This document shows positions 1 through 6,576 of a stretch of 44,607 nucleotides of DNA, in pieces; the stretch's first letter is position 1; every line of letters begins with the position of its first letter. A program made the position numbers and the translations under genes. The notes under the pieces are model-generated. The model had not been told where the DNA came from and ran no database searches. It was given only the letters and a program-made list of their open reading frames with translations. The DNA is taken from contig URYP01000003.1 in the NCBI GenBank assembly GCA_900552115.1, forward strand, positions 1 to 44,607. The letters are read 5' to 3'. The DNA comes from an uncultured Oscillospiraceae bacterium (GTDB lineage: Bacteria > Bacillota > Clostridia > Oscillospirales > Acutalibacteraceae).

Positions 1-372
1 AATCAACATTTGATCGACTTTTACAATCATTATGATGAGGATAGCCGCCTGGCAATGAAACATGGCTCTGTAGAGTTCCTCACCACGATGCATTACATTG
101 AAAAATATATAAAGCCCGGCGACCATGTGCTAGAAGTCGGAGCGGGTACTGGACGCTACTCCCACGCGCTGGCACGTCAGGGATACGAGGTTGACGCAAT
201 AGAACTGGTGGAGCACAATATAGATATATTTCGTCAAAATACAAAACCAGACGAAACGATAACGATCACCCAAGGAAATGCTATAGATTTAGCCGGCTAT
301 CCAGACGATAAATATGAGATTACGCTGCTGTTGGGCCCGCTGTACCATCTTTACCGTATAGAGGATAAAAGA
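1..372 (+). CDS. Class I SAM-dependent methyltransferase, fragment open at the window edge and broken at the 3' side
   Basis: The N-terminal part of a class I (Rossmann) SAM-dependent methyltransferase. The reading frame is open at base 1; a TTG at 10 could be read as a start, but the frame continues upstream, so the true start is probably outside. The SAM-binding motif I reads VLEVGAGTGRYS (near residue 40), followed by an acidic IEL at the next strand and the family's GPLYHLY segment. Homology stops after the EDK triplet near 369; the frame then runs on to 867 through antisense recG sequence, which is not real coding. The fragment is clearly AT-richer than the following 44 kb. Substrate unknown. 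It is either the end of a chimeric contig or a gene broken by rearrangement. Confidence 0.7.
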
Positions 373-1326
373 CACGGCCAAAATTCCGGTGGGGGCCATC
401 AGGGCCGCCTGCCAGCCGTTTCGGATGGCGGTATACGCCACGCCGGCCGCCACAGCGGTCTTGCCGCTGCCCACATCACCCTGGACAAGCCGGCTCATGG
501 GGCTGGGGCGTCGCATATCGGCGATACACTCGGCAATGGCCCGCTTTTGCGCCCCAGTGGGAGCAAAAGGCAGCAGCCGGTAAAAATTTTCTGTATAATC
601 CTTCGTCATCACCGCGCCGGTTTCCTTCCGGACACGCCCCTTCATCTGCAACATGCCGAGCTGGAGCAGGAACAGCTCCTCAAATGCCAGCCGCTTCCGG
701 GCCTGTGCCAACGCGGTGTGGTCTGTCGGGAAATGAATGTTTTCCAGCGCAAAACGCCGGCTGCAAAGGGTCTTTTCCTGCCGTATTTCGGTGGGCAGCG
801 GGTCTTCATCCATCCAGTCGCCCACCGTGTCCAGCGCCTGCGCCACAGTCTTTTCTATCACGCGTGAGGACAGGCCTTCCGTCTGCGGATACACCGGGCG
901 GATGCGCTCCCCGCCGGCCGCCGGTTCAATGACCGGCGCGGTCATTTCATAGCGGGGGAACTGTCCCCTCACTTGCCCAAACAGCAGGCAGGTAGAACCC
1001 TTTTCAATTCCAGAGACGGCATACGGGTTGTTAAACAGGGTCACCAGCACGCGGGATTCCCCATCGGTTGCGGAAAAGCGATAAAGCGTCATCCCCTGGC
1101 GCACCCGGCGTTGCGATACGCTGCTCGTCACCGCCACCCGCACACAGCAGGAATCGCCGGGAGGGGCGGCTGACAGGGGGACAACGGCCGACCAATCCTC
1201 ATAGGTCCGGGGAAAATGGCGCAGCAGATCCCGCAGGGTGTGGATTTCCAACCGCGCAAACAGGCGCGCCCGTTGCTCCCCCACCCCTTTCAGGCTCCGT
1301 ATCGACCGGCTGTCTGCCGTTTCCAT
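289..1326 (-). CDS. recG: RecG, ATP-dependent DNA helicase, 3'-truncated
   Basis: RecG is the monomeric branch-migrating helicase that rescues stalled replication forks. Starting at ATG 1326 the protein has the N-terminal helix-hairpin region (SLKGVGEQRARLFARL), the OB-fold wedge domain, and the Walker A motif GDVGSGKTAVA near residues 283-293. It follows the family as far as MAPTGILA (family usually MAPTEILA) at about residue 316, then turns into 29 unrelated residues and stops at 289. A full RecG is about 670-700 residues, so all of helicase motifs Ib-VI are missing and the product should be inactive. Family and start are clear; the truncation coincides with the junction to the methyltransferase fragment. 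The gene follows fakA, as in other Firmicutes. Confidence 0.9.
   Translation of the reverse strand: METADSRSIRSLKGVGEQRARLFARLEIHTLRDLLRHFPRTYEDWSAVVPLSAAPPGDSCCVRVAVTSSVSQRRVRQGMTLYRFSATDGESRVLVTLFNNPYAVSGIEKGSTCLLFGQVRGQFPRYEMTAPVIEPAAGGERIRPVYPQTEGLSSRVIEKTVAQALDTVGDWMDEDPLPTEIRQEKTLCSRRFALENIHFPTDHTALAQARKRLAFEELFLLQLGMLQMKGRVRKETGAVMTKDYTENFYRLLPFAPTGAQKRAIAECIADMRRPSPMSRLVQGDVGSGKTAVAAGVAYTAIRNGWQAALMAPTGILAVSFILYTVKMVQRAQQQRNLIFIVWIAG
365..380. other. Breakpoint joining two unrelated partial genes
   Basis: To the left, the plus-strand methyltransferase frame retains family similarity to about 369. To the right, the minus-strand recG frame retains similarity down to about 376. Neither gene continues across. 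Base composition changes at the same place, from AT-rich to GC-rich. No target-site duplication, insertion-sequence end or attachment-like repeat is visible. Confidence 0.7.
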
Positions 1327-1355
1327 GGCTGTATCCCCCTTTTCTATACGCTAAA

Positions 1356-1381
1356 GGCGTACAGGTCTTCACCTGTACGCC
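1356..1381 (-). terminator. Perfect 11-bp hairpin between fakA and recG
   Basis: On the minus strand GGCGTACAGGT, loop GAAG, ACCTGTACGCC, then TTTAG. It lies just downstream of the fakA stop and 30 bases before the recG start. The short T-run suggests a weak or leaky terminator, or an mRNA processing/stabilising hairpin inside the operon. Confidence 0.6.
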
Positions 1382-1399
1382 CCCGGATTCTTCGTTTAA

Positions 1400-3064
1400 T
1401 TACTCGATGGACAGGATAAAATAATACACCGGCTGCCCGCCGCTAATCACCGTAATATCCACATCGTCGCCCAACTTTGCCCGAATCCCCTCCGCCACGG
1501 TCGAGGCGGTTTCTTCGTCCATATCCTCACCGTACATCAGGGTAATAAAATTGATCTCTTTACCGCTCAGCCGCCGGGATGACGCCAGCGTTTTGGCCAG
1601 CTTGATGGTGGCATGGGTAACGTCGCTGTCTACAAACGCGAGCTTGCTGCCGTCCAGCGCCAGTATTTCGCCTTCCTTAATGGCGTGCCCTTCGTAGTCG
1701 CTGTTGCGCGCCGCAAAGGTCACCTGGCCGGTAGAAACATTGTCCGCGGCCTTCATCATTTCCACCAGATTGTCGTTGTCATCGCTCTCCGGGTCATAGC
1801 TGAGCATGGCGGACACTCCCTGGGGAATGGTGCGGGTGGGCAGCACATACACCTTGCGGTCGGCCAGCGGGATCGCTTGTTCAGCCGCCAGGATGATGTT
1901 TTTGTTATTGGGCAGGACAAACACCGTTTTAGCCGGCGTCGCCTGGATGGCGTTGAGGATATCGTCCGTAGACGGGTTCATGGTCTGGCCGCCGGACACC
2001 ACATGGTCGCAGCCAAGATCCTTGAACAGGGCCCGCAGGCCTTCGCCCGCCGCCACAGCGACAAAGCCGTAATCGTTTTCCGGCTCCACCCGCTGGTAGG
2101 AGGGCTGCTCCACACCCTGCTCCTCCACCCAGCCCGCGTTGGCGTGCTGAATGCGCATATTTTCAACCTTTACGGTTTCGAATTGGCCGTATTTCACGCC
2201 CTCAGTCAGGGCCTTTCCAGGATCATTGGTATGCACATGTACCTTAATGATCTCGTCGTCGTCCACCACCACGACACAGTCGCCGATGGTTTCCAGGTAG
2301 GCCCGCAGGCGAACCGGATCACGGTCGTTGCCCTTATCCCGGGCCACGATAAATTCAGTGCAGTAGGTAAAGGTAATGTCGGCCTCAAAGGAACCGGCCG
2401 CGCTGACTGTCTGTGGTGCGGAGGCTGGCGCCGCCGCCTCGTCCGCCTGCACCATATCGCCGCCGGCCAGCACATTCTGCATGGCGCGCAGGATCACGCA
2501 CAAGCCCTGGCCGCCGGCGTCGACCACGCCGGCCTTTTTCAGCACAGGGAGCAGCTCCGGCGTACGGGCCAGGGAGGCTTCCGCTTCGGTACAGATGATA
2601 TTCCACACGGTCAGGGGATCGCGGTCTTCCTCGGCGGCGGCTTTGCCCTTTTCCGCCGCTTCCCGGGCCACCGTCAGGATGGTGCCCTCGGTCGGCTTCA
2701 TAACCGCTTTGTACGCCGCTTCGACGCCCAGGCCAAGCGCGCCGGCCAGATCGGCTCCGTCCGCTTCCTCTTTACCCTTCAGCCCTTTGGAGAATCCCCG
2801 GAACAGCAGGGACAGGATGACGCCCGAATTACCGCGCGCCCCGCGCAGCAGCGCGGAGGACGCCGTGTCCGCGGTTTTGCTGACCGTCGGGTTTTCCAAA
2901 CGCTCCAGTTCCCGCGCCGCGGCCGACAGGGTCATCGACATATTGGTGCCGGTATCGCCGTCCGGTACAGGGAAGACGTTGAGCTCATCGACCGACTGTT
3001 TGACCTGAGCGAGATACCGGGACGCCGACACCATGGCGTCACGCAATACACTACCTTGAATCAA
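1400..3064 (-). CDS. fakA: FakA-like fatty acid kinase catalytic subunit (DAK2/DegV-fusion, YloV family)
   Basis: The N-terminal DhaL/DAK2 domain carries the metal/nucleotide motif NVFPVPDGDTGTNM, which binds ATP through Mg-coordinating aspartates. The C-terminal half is the YloV-type region (VSGGQTMNPSTDDIL, VLPNNKNI). In Firmicutes FakA works with a DegV-type FakB to phosphorylate exogenous fatty acids for phospholipid synthesis. The frame is open further up to 3094, but the TTG at 3064 is preferred: GGAG lies 8 bases before it and the protein then begins MIQGSVLRDAM, as in homologues. That gives 554 residues, normal for the family. It sits between asp23 and recG, the usual Firmicutes order. 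The fatty-acid role is family knowledge; no FakB gene is in this window. Confidence 0.9.
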   Translation of the reverse strand: MIQGSVLRDAMVSASRYLAQVKQSVDELNVFPVPDGDTGTNMSMTLSAAARELERLENPTVSKTADTASSALLRGARGNSGVILSLLFRGFSKGLKGKEEADGADLAGALGLGVEAAYKAVMKPTEGTILTVAREAAEKGKAAAEEDRDPLTVWNIICTEAEASLARTPELLPVLKKAGVVDAGGQGLCVILRAMQNVLAGGDMVQADEAAAPASAPQTVSAAGSFEADITFTYCTEFIVARDKGNDRDPVRLRAYLETIGDCVVVVDDDEIIKVHVHTNDPGKALTEGVKYGQFETVKVENMRIQHANAGWVEEQGVEQPSYQRVEPENDYGFVAVAAGEGLRALFKDLGCDHVVSGGQTMNPSTDDILNAIQATPAKTVFVLPNNKNIILAAEQAIPLADRKVYVLPTRTIPQGVSAMLSYDPESDDNDNLVEMMKAADNVSTGQVTFAARNSDYEGHAIKEGEILALDGSKLAFVDSDVTHATIKLAKTLASSRRLSGKEINFITLMYGEDMDEETASTVAEGIRAKLGDDVDITVISGGQPVYYFILSIE

Positions 3065-3119
3065 TGTAAGCACTCCTTTGCAGGCGCACCGCACCGCGGC
3101 GGCCGGCGGTTTCTATCGG

Positions 3120-3473
3120 TTAGTCGGCTTTCATGCCGTCCACAAACACATTCACCTTTTTTACCTGCAGGCCGGTCGCCTGTTCAACCGTATACCGCAC
3201 CTTATTGACAATGCTTTTGGCAATGGCGGAAATATTCATGCCGTAGATAACCGCGATATGCAGATCCACGATCAGTTTGTCGTTTTCGCTGTGCACCCGA
3301 ATGCCGTCGTCGGCAAAGCTGCGGCGGTAAAAGACGGAACGCAGCCCCTGGCGCGTACCACTTTTGACCATGCCGGCCACACCATAACAGGACGTGGCCG
3401 CGCTGCCGACGAGATAGGAAAAATACTCCTGCGAGATTTCAATGGTGCCGAGAGGATTATCAATGCGAATCAT
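3120..3473 (-). CDS. Asp23/Gls24 family envelope stress response protein
   Basis: A small Asp23/Gls24-family protein (YloU type), 117 residues from the ATG at 3473. Recognisable family features are the N-terminal GTIEISQEYFSYLVG segment, the Gly/Val-rich middle (GVAGMV), and the C-terminal pattern of alternating hydrophobics ending VKKVNVFVDGM. A start nine codons further up is possible, but 3473 has GGCGGG ahead of it and gives the standard MIRIDNPLG beginning. Members associate with the cell envelope and are linked to alkaline or cell-wall stress; exact biochemistry is unknown. It heads the asp23-fakA-recG operon, behind two tandem promoters at 3533-3561 and 3598-3626. Confidence 0.9.
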   Translation of the reverse strand: MIRIDNPLGTIEISQEYFSYLVGSAATSCYGVAGMVKSGTRQGLRSVFYRRSFADDGIRVHSENDKLIVDLHIAVIYGMNISAIAKSIVNKVRYTVEQATGLQVKKVNVFVDGMKAD

Positions 3474-3532
3474 AGAGTGTTCCCGCCTTTCTGTCCTCAT
3501 GCGGATTATTAAAATCCGGTTATATTTCTTTT

Positions 3533-3561
3533 ATTATACCCCGCTAAACGCCAATGTGCAA
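3533..3561 (-). promoter_or_regulatory. Sigma-A promoter of asp23-fakA-recG
   Basis: On the minus strand -35 TTGCAC (3561-3556), 17-bp spacer, -10 TATAAT (3538-3533), placing the transcript start near 3526, about 50 bases before the asp23 ATG. Confidence 0.75.
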
Positions 3562-3597
3562 CATTCGGCGGAACTTTTTTCTAAATAAGGGAAATTC

Positions 3598-3626
3598 AGT
3601 ATAGCACCTTTTTCCGCCCAAATCAA
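3598..3626 (-). promoter_or_regulatory. Second, upstream promoter of asp23-fakA-recG
   Basis: On the minus strand -35 TTGATT (3626-3621), 17-bp spacer, -10 TATACT (3603-3598). It begins directly after the ymdB stop codon, so asp23 may be transcribed from tandem promoters. Confidence 0.55.
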
Positions 3627-3629
3627 GAC

Positions 3630-4400
3630 TTATCGCACATCTAACCGTTCGACACCCGTCGCGCGCCCCGTCTGGTCGTCGAGCGTAAACAAAACGGCAT
3701 TCATCATACAGGGGCCGTCCGCCGTCGCAAACCGCACCGGCAGCTTGCCTTTCATCTTCTGTATCGATTGTTCCGGCCGGACGCCCAACACCGAGGTTTC
3801 CGGCCCGGTCATGCCGATATCCGTGATAAAACCGGTACCGTCCGGCAAAATCTGTTCATCCGCGGTCGCTACATGTGTATGCGTGCCGAACAGGGCGGAG
3901 ACCCGTCCATCCGCATAATACGCCAGCGCTTTTTTCTCGGCTGTCGCCTCGGCGTGGAAATCCACTACGCAGAACCGCGGACGGCCAGCCCGCTCCAGCA
4001 GAGTATCCAGCGTTTCAAAGGGCGAGGCCAGCGCTTCCATATATACGGTGCCCATCAGGTTGATGACCGTGATCTGCACCCGTCCCCTGTCGACCACGCA
4101 CACGCCCTGCCCGGGCGATCCCTCCGGATAGTTGGCCGGGCGCAGGAAATACGGCGTTTCTTCCAGCACATCCCAGAATTCGCGCCGGCGGTAGGTGTGA
4201 TTTCCACCGGTGATGACGTCGGCGCCGCTGTCCAGGATATGCCGGGCCGACACCGGCGTAATGCCGTTGCCGTCCGCCGAGTTTTCCCCGTTGACAATGC
4301 AGACGTCCACGCCATACTGCCGTTTGACAGGAGGGAGCACCTGCCGCAGATGGGCGCATCCGGCGCTGCCGACCACATCGCCGACACATAGTATTCTCAT
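3630..4400 (-). CDS. ymdB: YmdB family metallophosphoesterase (cyclic-nucleotide phosphodiesterase)
   Basis: A full-length (256 residues) TIGR00282/YmdB protein. Dinuclear metal ligands of this calcineurin-like family are visible: D8 in GDVVG, E39-N40 in NGENSADG, N67-H68 in GGNHTY, H149 in DFHAEAT, and H174/H176 in GTHTHVATAD. In Bacillus, YmdB hydrolyses 2',3'-cyclic (and 3',5'-cyclic) nucleotides and is needed for the biofilm/motility decision; it is commonly next to rny. Start ATG 4400 has GGCGG eight bases ahead. It follows rny in the same direction, but with a strong hairpin terminator between them. Confidence 0.93.
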   Translation of the reverse strand: MRILCVGDVVGSAGCAHLRQVLPPVKRQYGVDVCIVNGENSADGNGITPVSARHILDSGADVITGGNHTYRRREFWDVLEETPYFLRPANYPEGSPGQGVCVVDRGRVQITVINLMGTVYMEALASPFETLDTLLERAGRPRFCVVDFHAEATAEKKALAYYADGRVSALFGTHTHVATADEQILPDGTGFITDIGMTGPETSVLGVRPEQSIQKMKGKLPVRFATADGPCMMNAVLFTLDDQTGRATGVERLDVR

Positions 4401-4418
4401 ATTGATCCGCCTTTCTGT

Positions 4419-4478
4419 AAAAAAGCCGCTTTCCCCCGGATATTTCCGCTGGCAGCAGAAATTCCGGTGGAAAGCAGC
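4419..4478 (-). terminator. Intrinsic terminator between rny and ymdB
   Basis: On the minus strand a long imperfect stem pairs GCTGCTTTCC (4478-4469) with GGGAAAGCGGC, with a second CCGG-containing stem inside, directly followed by a run of six T (4424-4419). It lies 15 bases after the rny stop and 19 bases before the ymdB start, so ymdB depends on readthrough or a promoter not recognised here. Confidence 0.75.
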
Positions 4479-4492
4479 TTTATGCGTACATG

Positions 4493-6058
4493 CTATTTCG
4501 CGTAATCGACCGCGCGATTTTCCCGGATCAGATGCACCTTGATCTGGCCCGGATAATCCATGTTTTCCTCGATTTTCTGTGCGATCTCGTGGGCCAGGAT
4601 CGTCATCCGGTCGTCGTCCACTACATCGGGTTTGACCAGGATACGCACCTCGCGGCCCGCCTGAATGGCAAAAGACCGTTCCACGCCGTCAAACTCATTA
4701 GCAATTTCTTCCAGCTTCTCCAGCCGTTTGATATAGTTTTCGAGATTCTCGCGGCGGGCGCCCGGACGGGCGGCGGAAATCGCGTCGGCAGCCTGAACCA
4801 GGCAGGCAATAACTGTTGTAGCCTCCACGTCTCCGTGGTGCGCCTGGATGGCATGGACGACCGCTTCGCTTTCCTTATACTTGCGGGCGATATCGACGCC
4901 GATCTCCACATGGGACCCTTCCACCTCGTGGTCAACGGCTTTGCCGATATCATGCAGCAGGCCGGCTCGGCGGGCAATTTCGGGGTCCACCCCCAGCTCG
5001 CTGGCCATGATCCCCGACAGGAACGCCACCTCCATGGAATGGTTAAGCACGTTCTGTCCATAGCTGGTGCGATAATGCAGGCGGCCGAGCAGCCGCATTT
5101 CCTCCGGATGGACGCCGCGCAGGCCGGTTTCCAGCACAGCGCGCTCTCCTTCGGATTTAATGGTGGCTTCCACCTCGCGGCGGGCCTTGTCCACCATTTC
5201 TTCAATACGGGCCGGATGGATACGGCCATCCGCGATCAGACGCTCCAAAGCGATACGGGCAATTTCGCGGCGTACCGCGTCAAAGCCGGACAGGGTGATG
5301 GCTTCCGGTGTATCGTCGATAATCAGATCCACGCCGGTCAGCGTTTCGATAGCCCGGATATTGCGGCCCTCGCGGCCGATGATCCGCCCCTTCATTTCAT
5401 CGTTGGGCAGCGGTACCACCGACACGGTGGTTTCCGCGACCTGATCGGCCGCCACCCGCTGGATCGCATGGGATATCAGCGTGCGGGCCCGCCGGTCGGC
5501 GTCGTCTTTCAGGCGGGATTCATACTCGGCAATTTTCAGAGCCTTTTCGTGGGTCAGTTCCTGCTCCAGATTGTTCAGCAAATGCTCCTTAGCCTGCTCG
5601 GCGGTAAAACCGGAAATCCTCTCAAGCATTTCAAACTGGCCTTTTTTCAGGTTTTCCGCGTCCTGCAAACGCGCCTCCACATCTTTCTGCTTTTTGGCAA
5701 TAGAGTCTTCTTTTTTCTCATAATTCTCGATTTTCCGGTCCAGAGTCTCTTCTTTTTGCTGAATGCGGCGTTCCTGACGCTGCACATCGACGCGCCGTTC
5801 CTTGAGTTCCCGCTCCGATTCGTTGCGCAGACGATGAATTTCGTCTTTGGCCTCGATCAGAGCCTCTTTTTTCTTGGATTCCGCGGCTTTTTTCGCATCG
5901 GCAATAATTCTGTCCGCCTCTGCTTCCGCTGATCCAATCACACTCTCGGCTTCTTTTTTGCGGTGCGCGATGCCCTGCTTAAAGGCGATAAAGCCGGCTA
6001 CGGCCGCGCCGATAATCAACGCCGCCACGCCTACAATAATGGCCTGCCAGATCTCCAT
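4493..6058 (-). CDS. rny: Ribonuclease Y
   Basis: RNase Y is the membrane-bound endonuclease that initiates mRNA decay in most Firmicutes. From ATG 6058 the protein has 521 residues: an N-terminal transmembrane helix (MEIWQAIIVGVAALIIGAAV), a long charged coiled coil, a KH RNA-binding domain (GRIIGREGRNIRAIE, about residue 220-230), and an HD phosphohydrolase domain (HSMEVAFLSG, then LLHDIGKAVDHE around residue 368) with the catalytic His-Asp pair intact. An alternative GTG at 6070 overlaps the Shine-Dalgarno, so 6058 is preferred although the GGAGG to ATG distance is 11 bases. The mRNA leader is about 290 bases and carries a small ORF and an inverted repeat that buries the ribosome site, described separately. 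Confidence 0.95.
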   Translation of the reverse strand: MEIWQAIIVGVAALIIGAAVAGFIAFKQGIAHRKKEAESVIGSAEAEADRIIADAKKAAESKKKEALIEAKDEIHRLRNESERELKERRVDVQRQERRIQQKEETLDRKIENYEKKEDSIAKKQKDVEARLQDAENLKKGQFEMLERISGFTAEQAKEHLLNNLEQELTHEKALKIAEYESRLKDDADRRARTLISHAIQRVAADQVAETTVSVVPLPNDEMKGRIIGREGRNIRAIETLTGVDLIIDDTPEAITLSGFDAVRREIARIALERLIADGRIHPARIEEMVDKARREVEATIKSEGERAVLETGLRGVHPEEMRLLGRLHYRTSYGQNVLNHSMEVAFLSGIMASELGVDPEIARRAGLLHDIGKAVDHEVEGSHVEIGVDIARKYKESEAVVHAIQAHHGDVEATTVIACLVQAADAISAARPGARRENLENYIKRLEKLEEIANEFDGVERSFAIQAGREVRILVKPDVVDDDRMTILAHEIAQKIEENMDYPGQIKVHLIRENRAVDYAK

Positions 6059-6067
6059 AAAAGCATA

Positions 6068-6121
6068 CACCTCCGTTGTTATTGGTTTTGTTAAGAAACA
6101 GAACCTTTTTCAACGGAGGTG
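6068..6121 (-). promoter_or_regulatory. Shine-Dalgarno-sequestering stem in front of rny
   Basis: In the rny mRNA, CACCTCCGTTG (6121-6111) is the exact reverse complement of CAACGGAGGTG (6078-6068), separated by 32 bases. The second arm contains the rny ribosome-binding site GGAGG. The first arm contains CACCTCC, which mimics the 16S rRNA 3' end. Pairing would hide the rny ribosome site. The first arm lies inside the coding part of the small ORF 6091-6147, so a translating ribosome would disrupt the stem. Confidence 0.7.
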
Positions 6122-6147
6122 ACATCACTCAACACGGGAACAGGCAT
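6091..6147 (-). CDS. Putative 18-residue leader peptide upstream of rny
   Basis: ATG at 6147, stop TAA at 6091-6093, encoding MPVPVLSDVTSVEKGSVS. A purine-rich AAAGGGAAGG stands about 8 bases before the ATG, a plausible ribosome site. Codons for V-T-S-V overlap the anti-Shine-Dalgarno arm that can pair with the rny ribosome site, which is the layout of translational attenuation leaders. No run of a single amino acid points to a specific sensed tRNA; the peptide has several Val and Ser. Evidence is positional and structural only; no homologues can be checked here. Confidence 0.45.
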   Translation of the reverse strand: MPVPVLSDVTSVEKGSVS

Positions 6148-6354
6148 AAAACACGCCTTCCCTTTATAAAAACAAGCCGCTTTTTATCTATAACCGGTAT
6201 TAGACCGTATATGTCCTAGAAAACAACATATTTCTTCCAATGTTATCTATAAATAAACGACAGCTTTCTCCTTTGAAAAAAGCCCTGCTGCGATTCATAC
6301 AGGGACCCAGCCGGCGTCCGCATATATAGGCCGTCGGCTAAACACCCGGCTATT
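6148..6354 (-). promoter_or_regulatory. Long structured 5' leader of rny
   Basis: This is the upstream part of the rny transcript, with no gene on either strand. On the minus strand a hairpin AGCCG-CG / CG-CGGCT lies at about 6338-6309. It is followed by CCCTG (6304-6300) pairing with CAGGG (6287-6283) and a run of six T (6281-6276), a short terminator-like hairpin that could act as an attenuator. The rest, 6150-6270, is AT-rich without a clear fold. No known riboswitch class was recognised. Confidence 0.4.
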
Positions 6355-6384
6355 ATTATATACTATATATGCGCCGGGTGTCAA
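6355..6384 (-). promoter_or_regulatory. rny: Sigma-A promoter of rny, inside an inverted repeat
   Basis: On the minus strand consensus -35 TTGACA (6384-6379), 18-bp spacer, consensus -10 TATAAT (6360-6355). A perfect 9-bp inverted repeat, ACACCCGGC (6342-6350) and GCCGGGTGT (6373-6381), brackets the promoter from the -35 to about the transcript start; it may be an operator. Confidence 0.75.
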
Positions 6385-6515
6385 TAGCAAGCCTCCCTAT
6401 TTTGCGGAAAAATATACGCATGGACAACCCGTCGAAATCCGGCATACTAATAGAGTTTATATCTTCAGTGATTGCAGCGTCATTCCACTTCGCGGGCTTT
6501 AGGTTCTGCGAACCA

Positions 6516-6548
6516 GAACAAATGTTTGACATTTTTAAACGTTTGTTC
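6516..6548 (+). promoter_or_regulatory. Two LexA (SOS) boxes over the radical-SAM operon promoter
   Basis: Box 1 is GAACAAATGTTT (6516-6527). Box 2 on the opposite strand is GAACAAACGTTT (6548-6537). Both match the Gram-positive LexA/DinR consensus GAACRNRYGTTY at every position. Their centres are 21 bp apart (two helical turns). Box 1 overlaps the -35 and box 2 abuts the -10, an arrangement expected to repress transcription until LexA cleavage during DNA damage. Confidence 0.8.
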
Positions 6549-6554
6549 TATACT
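6526..6554 (+). promoter_or_regulatory. Sigma-A promoter of the radical-SAM/TIGR03915 operon
   Basis: Consensus -35 TTGACA (6526-6531), 17-bp spacer, -10 TATACT (6549-6554). The transcript would start near 6561, about 16 bases before the ATG at 6577, leaving just room for the GAAAGGGG ribosome site. Confidence 0.85.
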
Positions 6555-6576
6555 ATATGGGAAAGGGGCGGACGCC

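Noticed and set aside
1613..3208. Long open frame on the plus strand antisense to fakA
   Set aside because: It is opposite a clear fakA gene, is rich in His/Arg as GC-rich antisense frames usually are, and has no ribosome site or family motif.
4490..5932. Long open frame on the plus strand antisense to rny
   Set aside because: Mirror of the rny coiled-coil and HD coding sequence; no motif and no promoter.
6148..6354. T-box or other known riboswitch upstream of rny
   Set aside because: No TGGNACCGCG T-box sequence or conserved riboswitch core was found.
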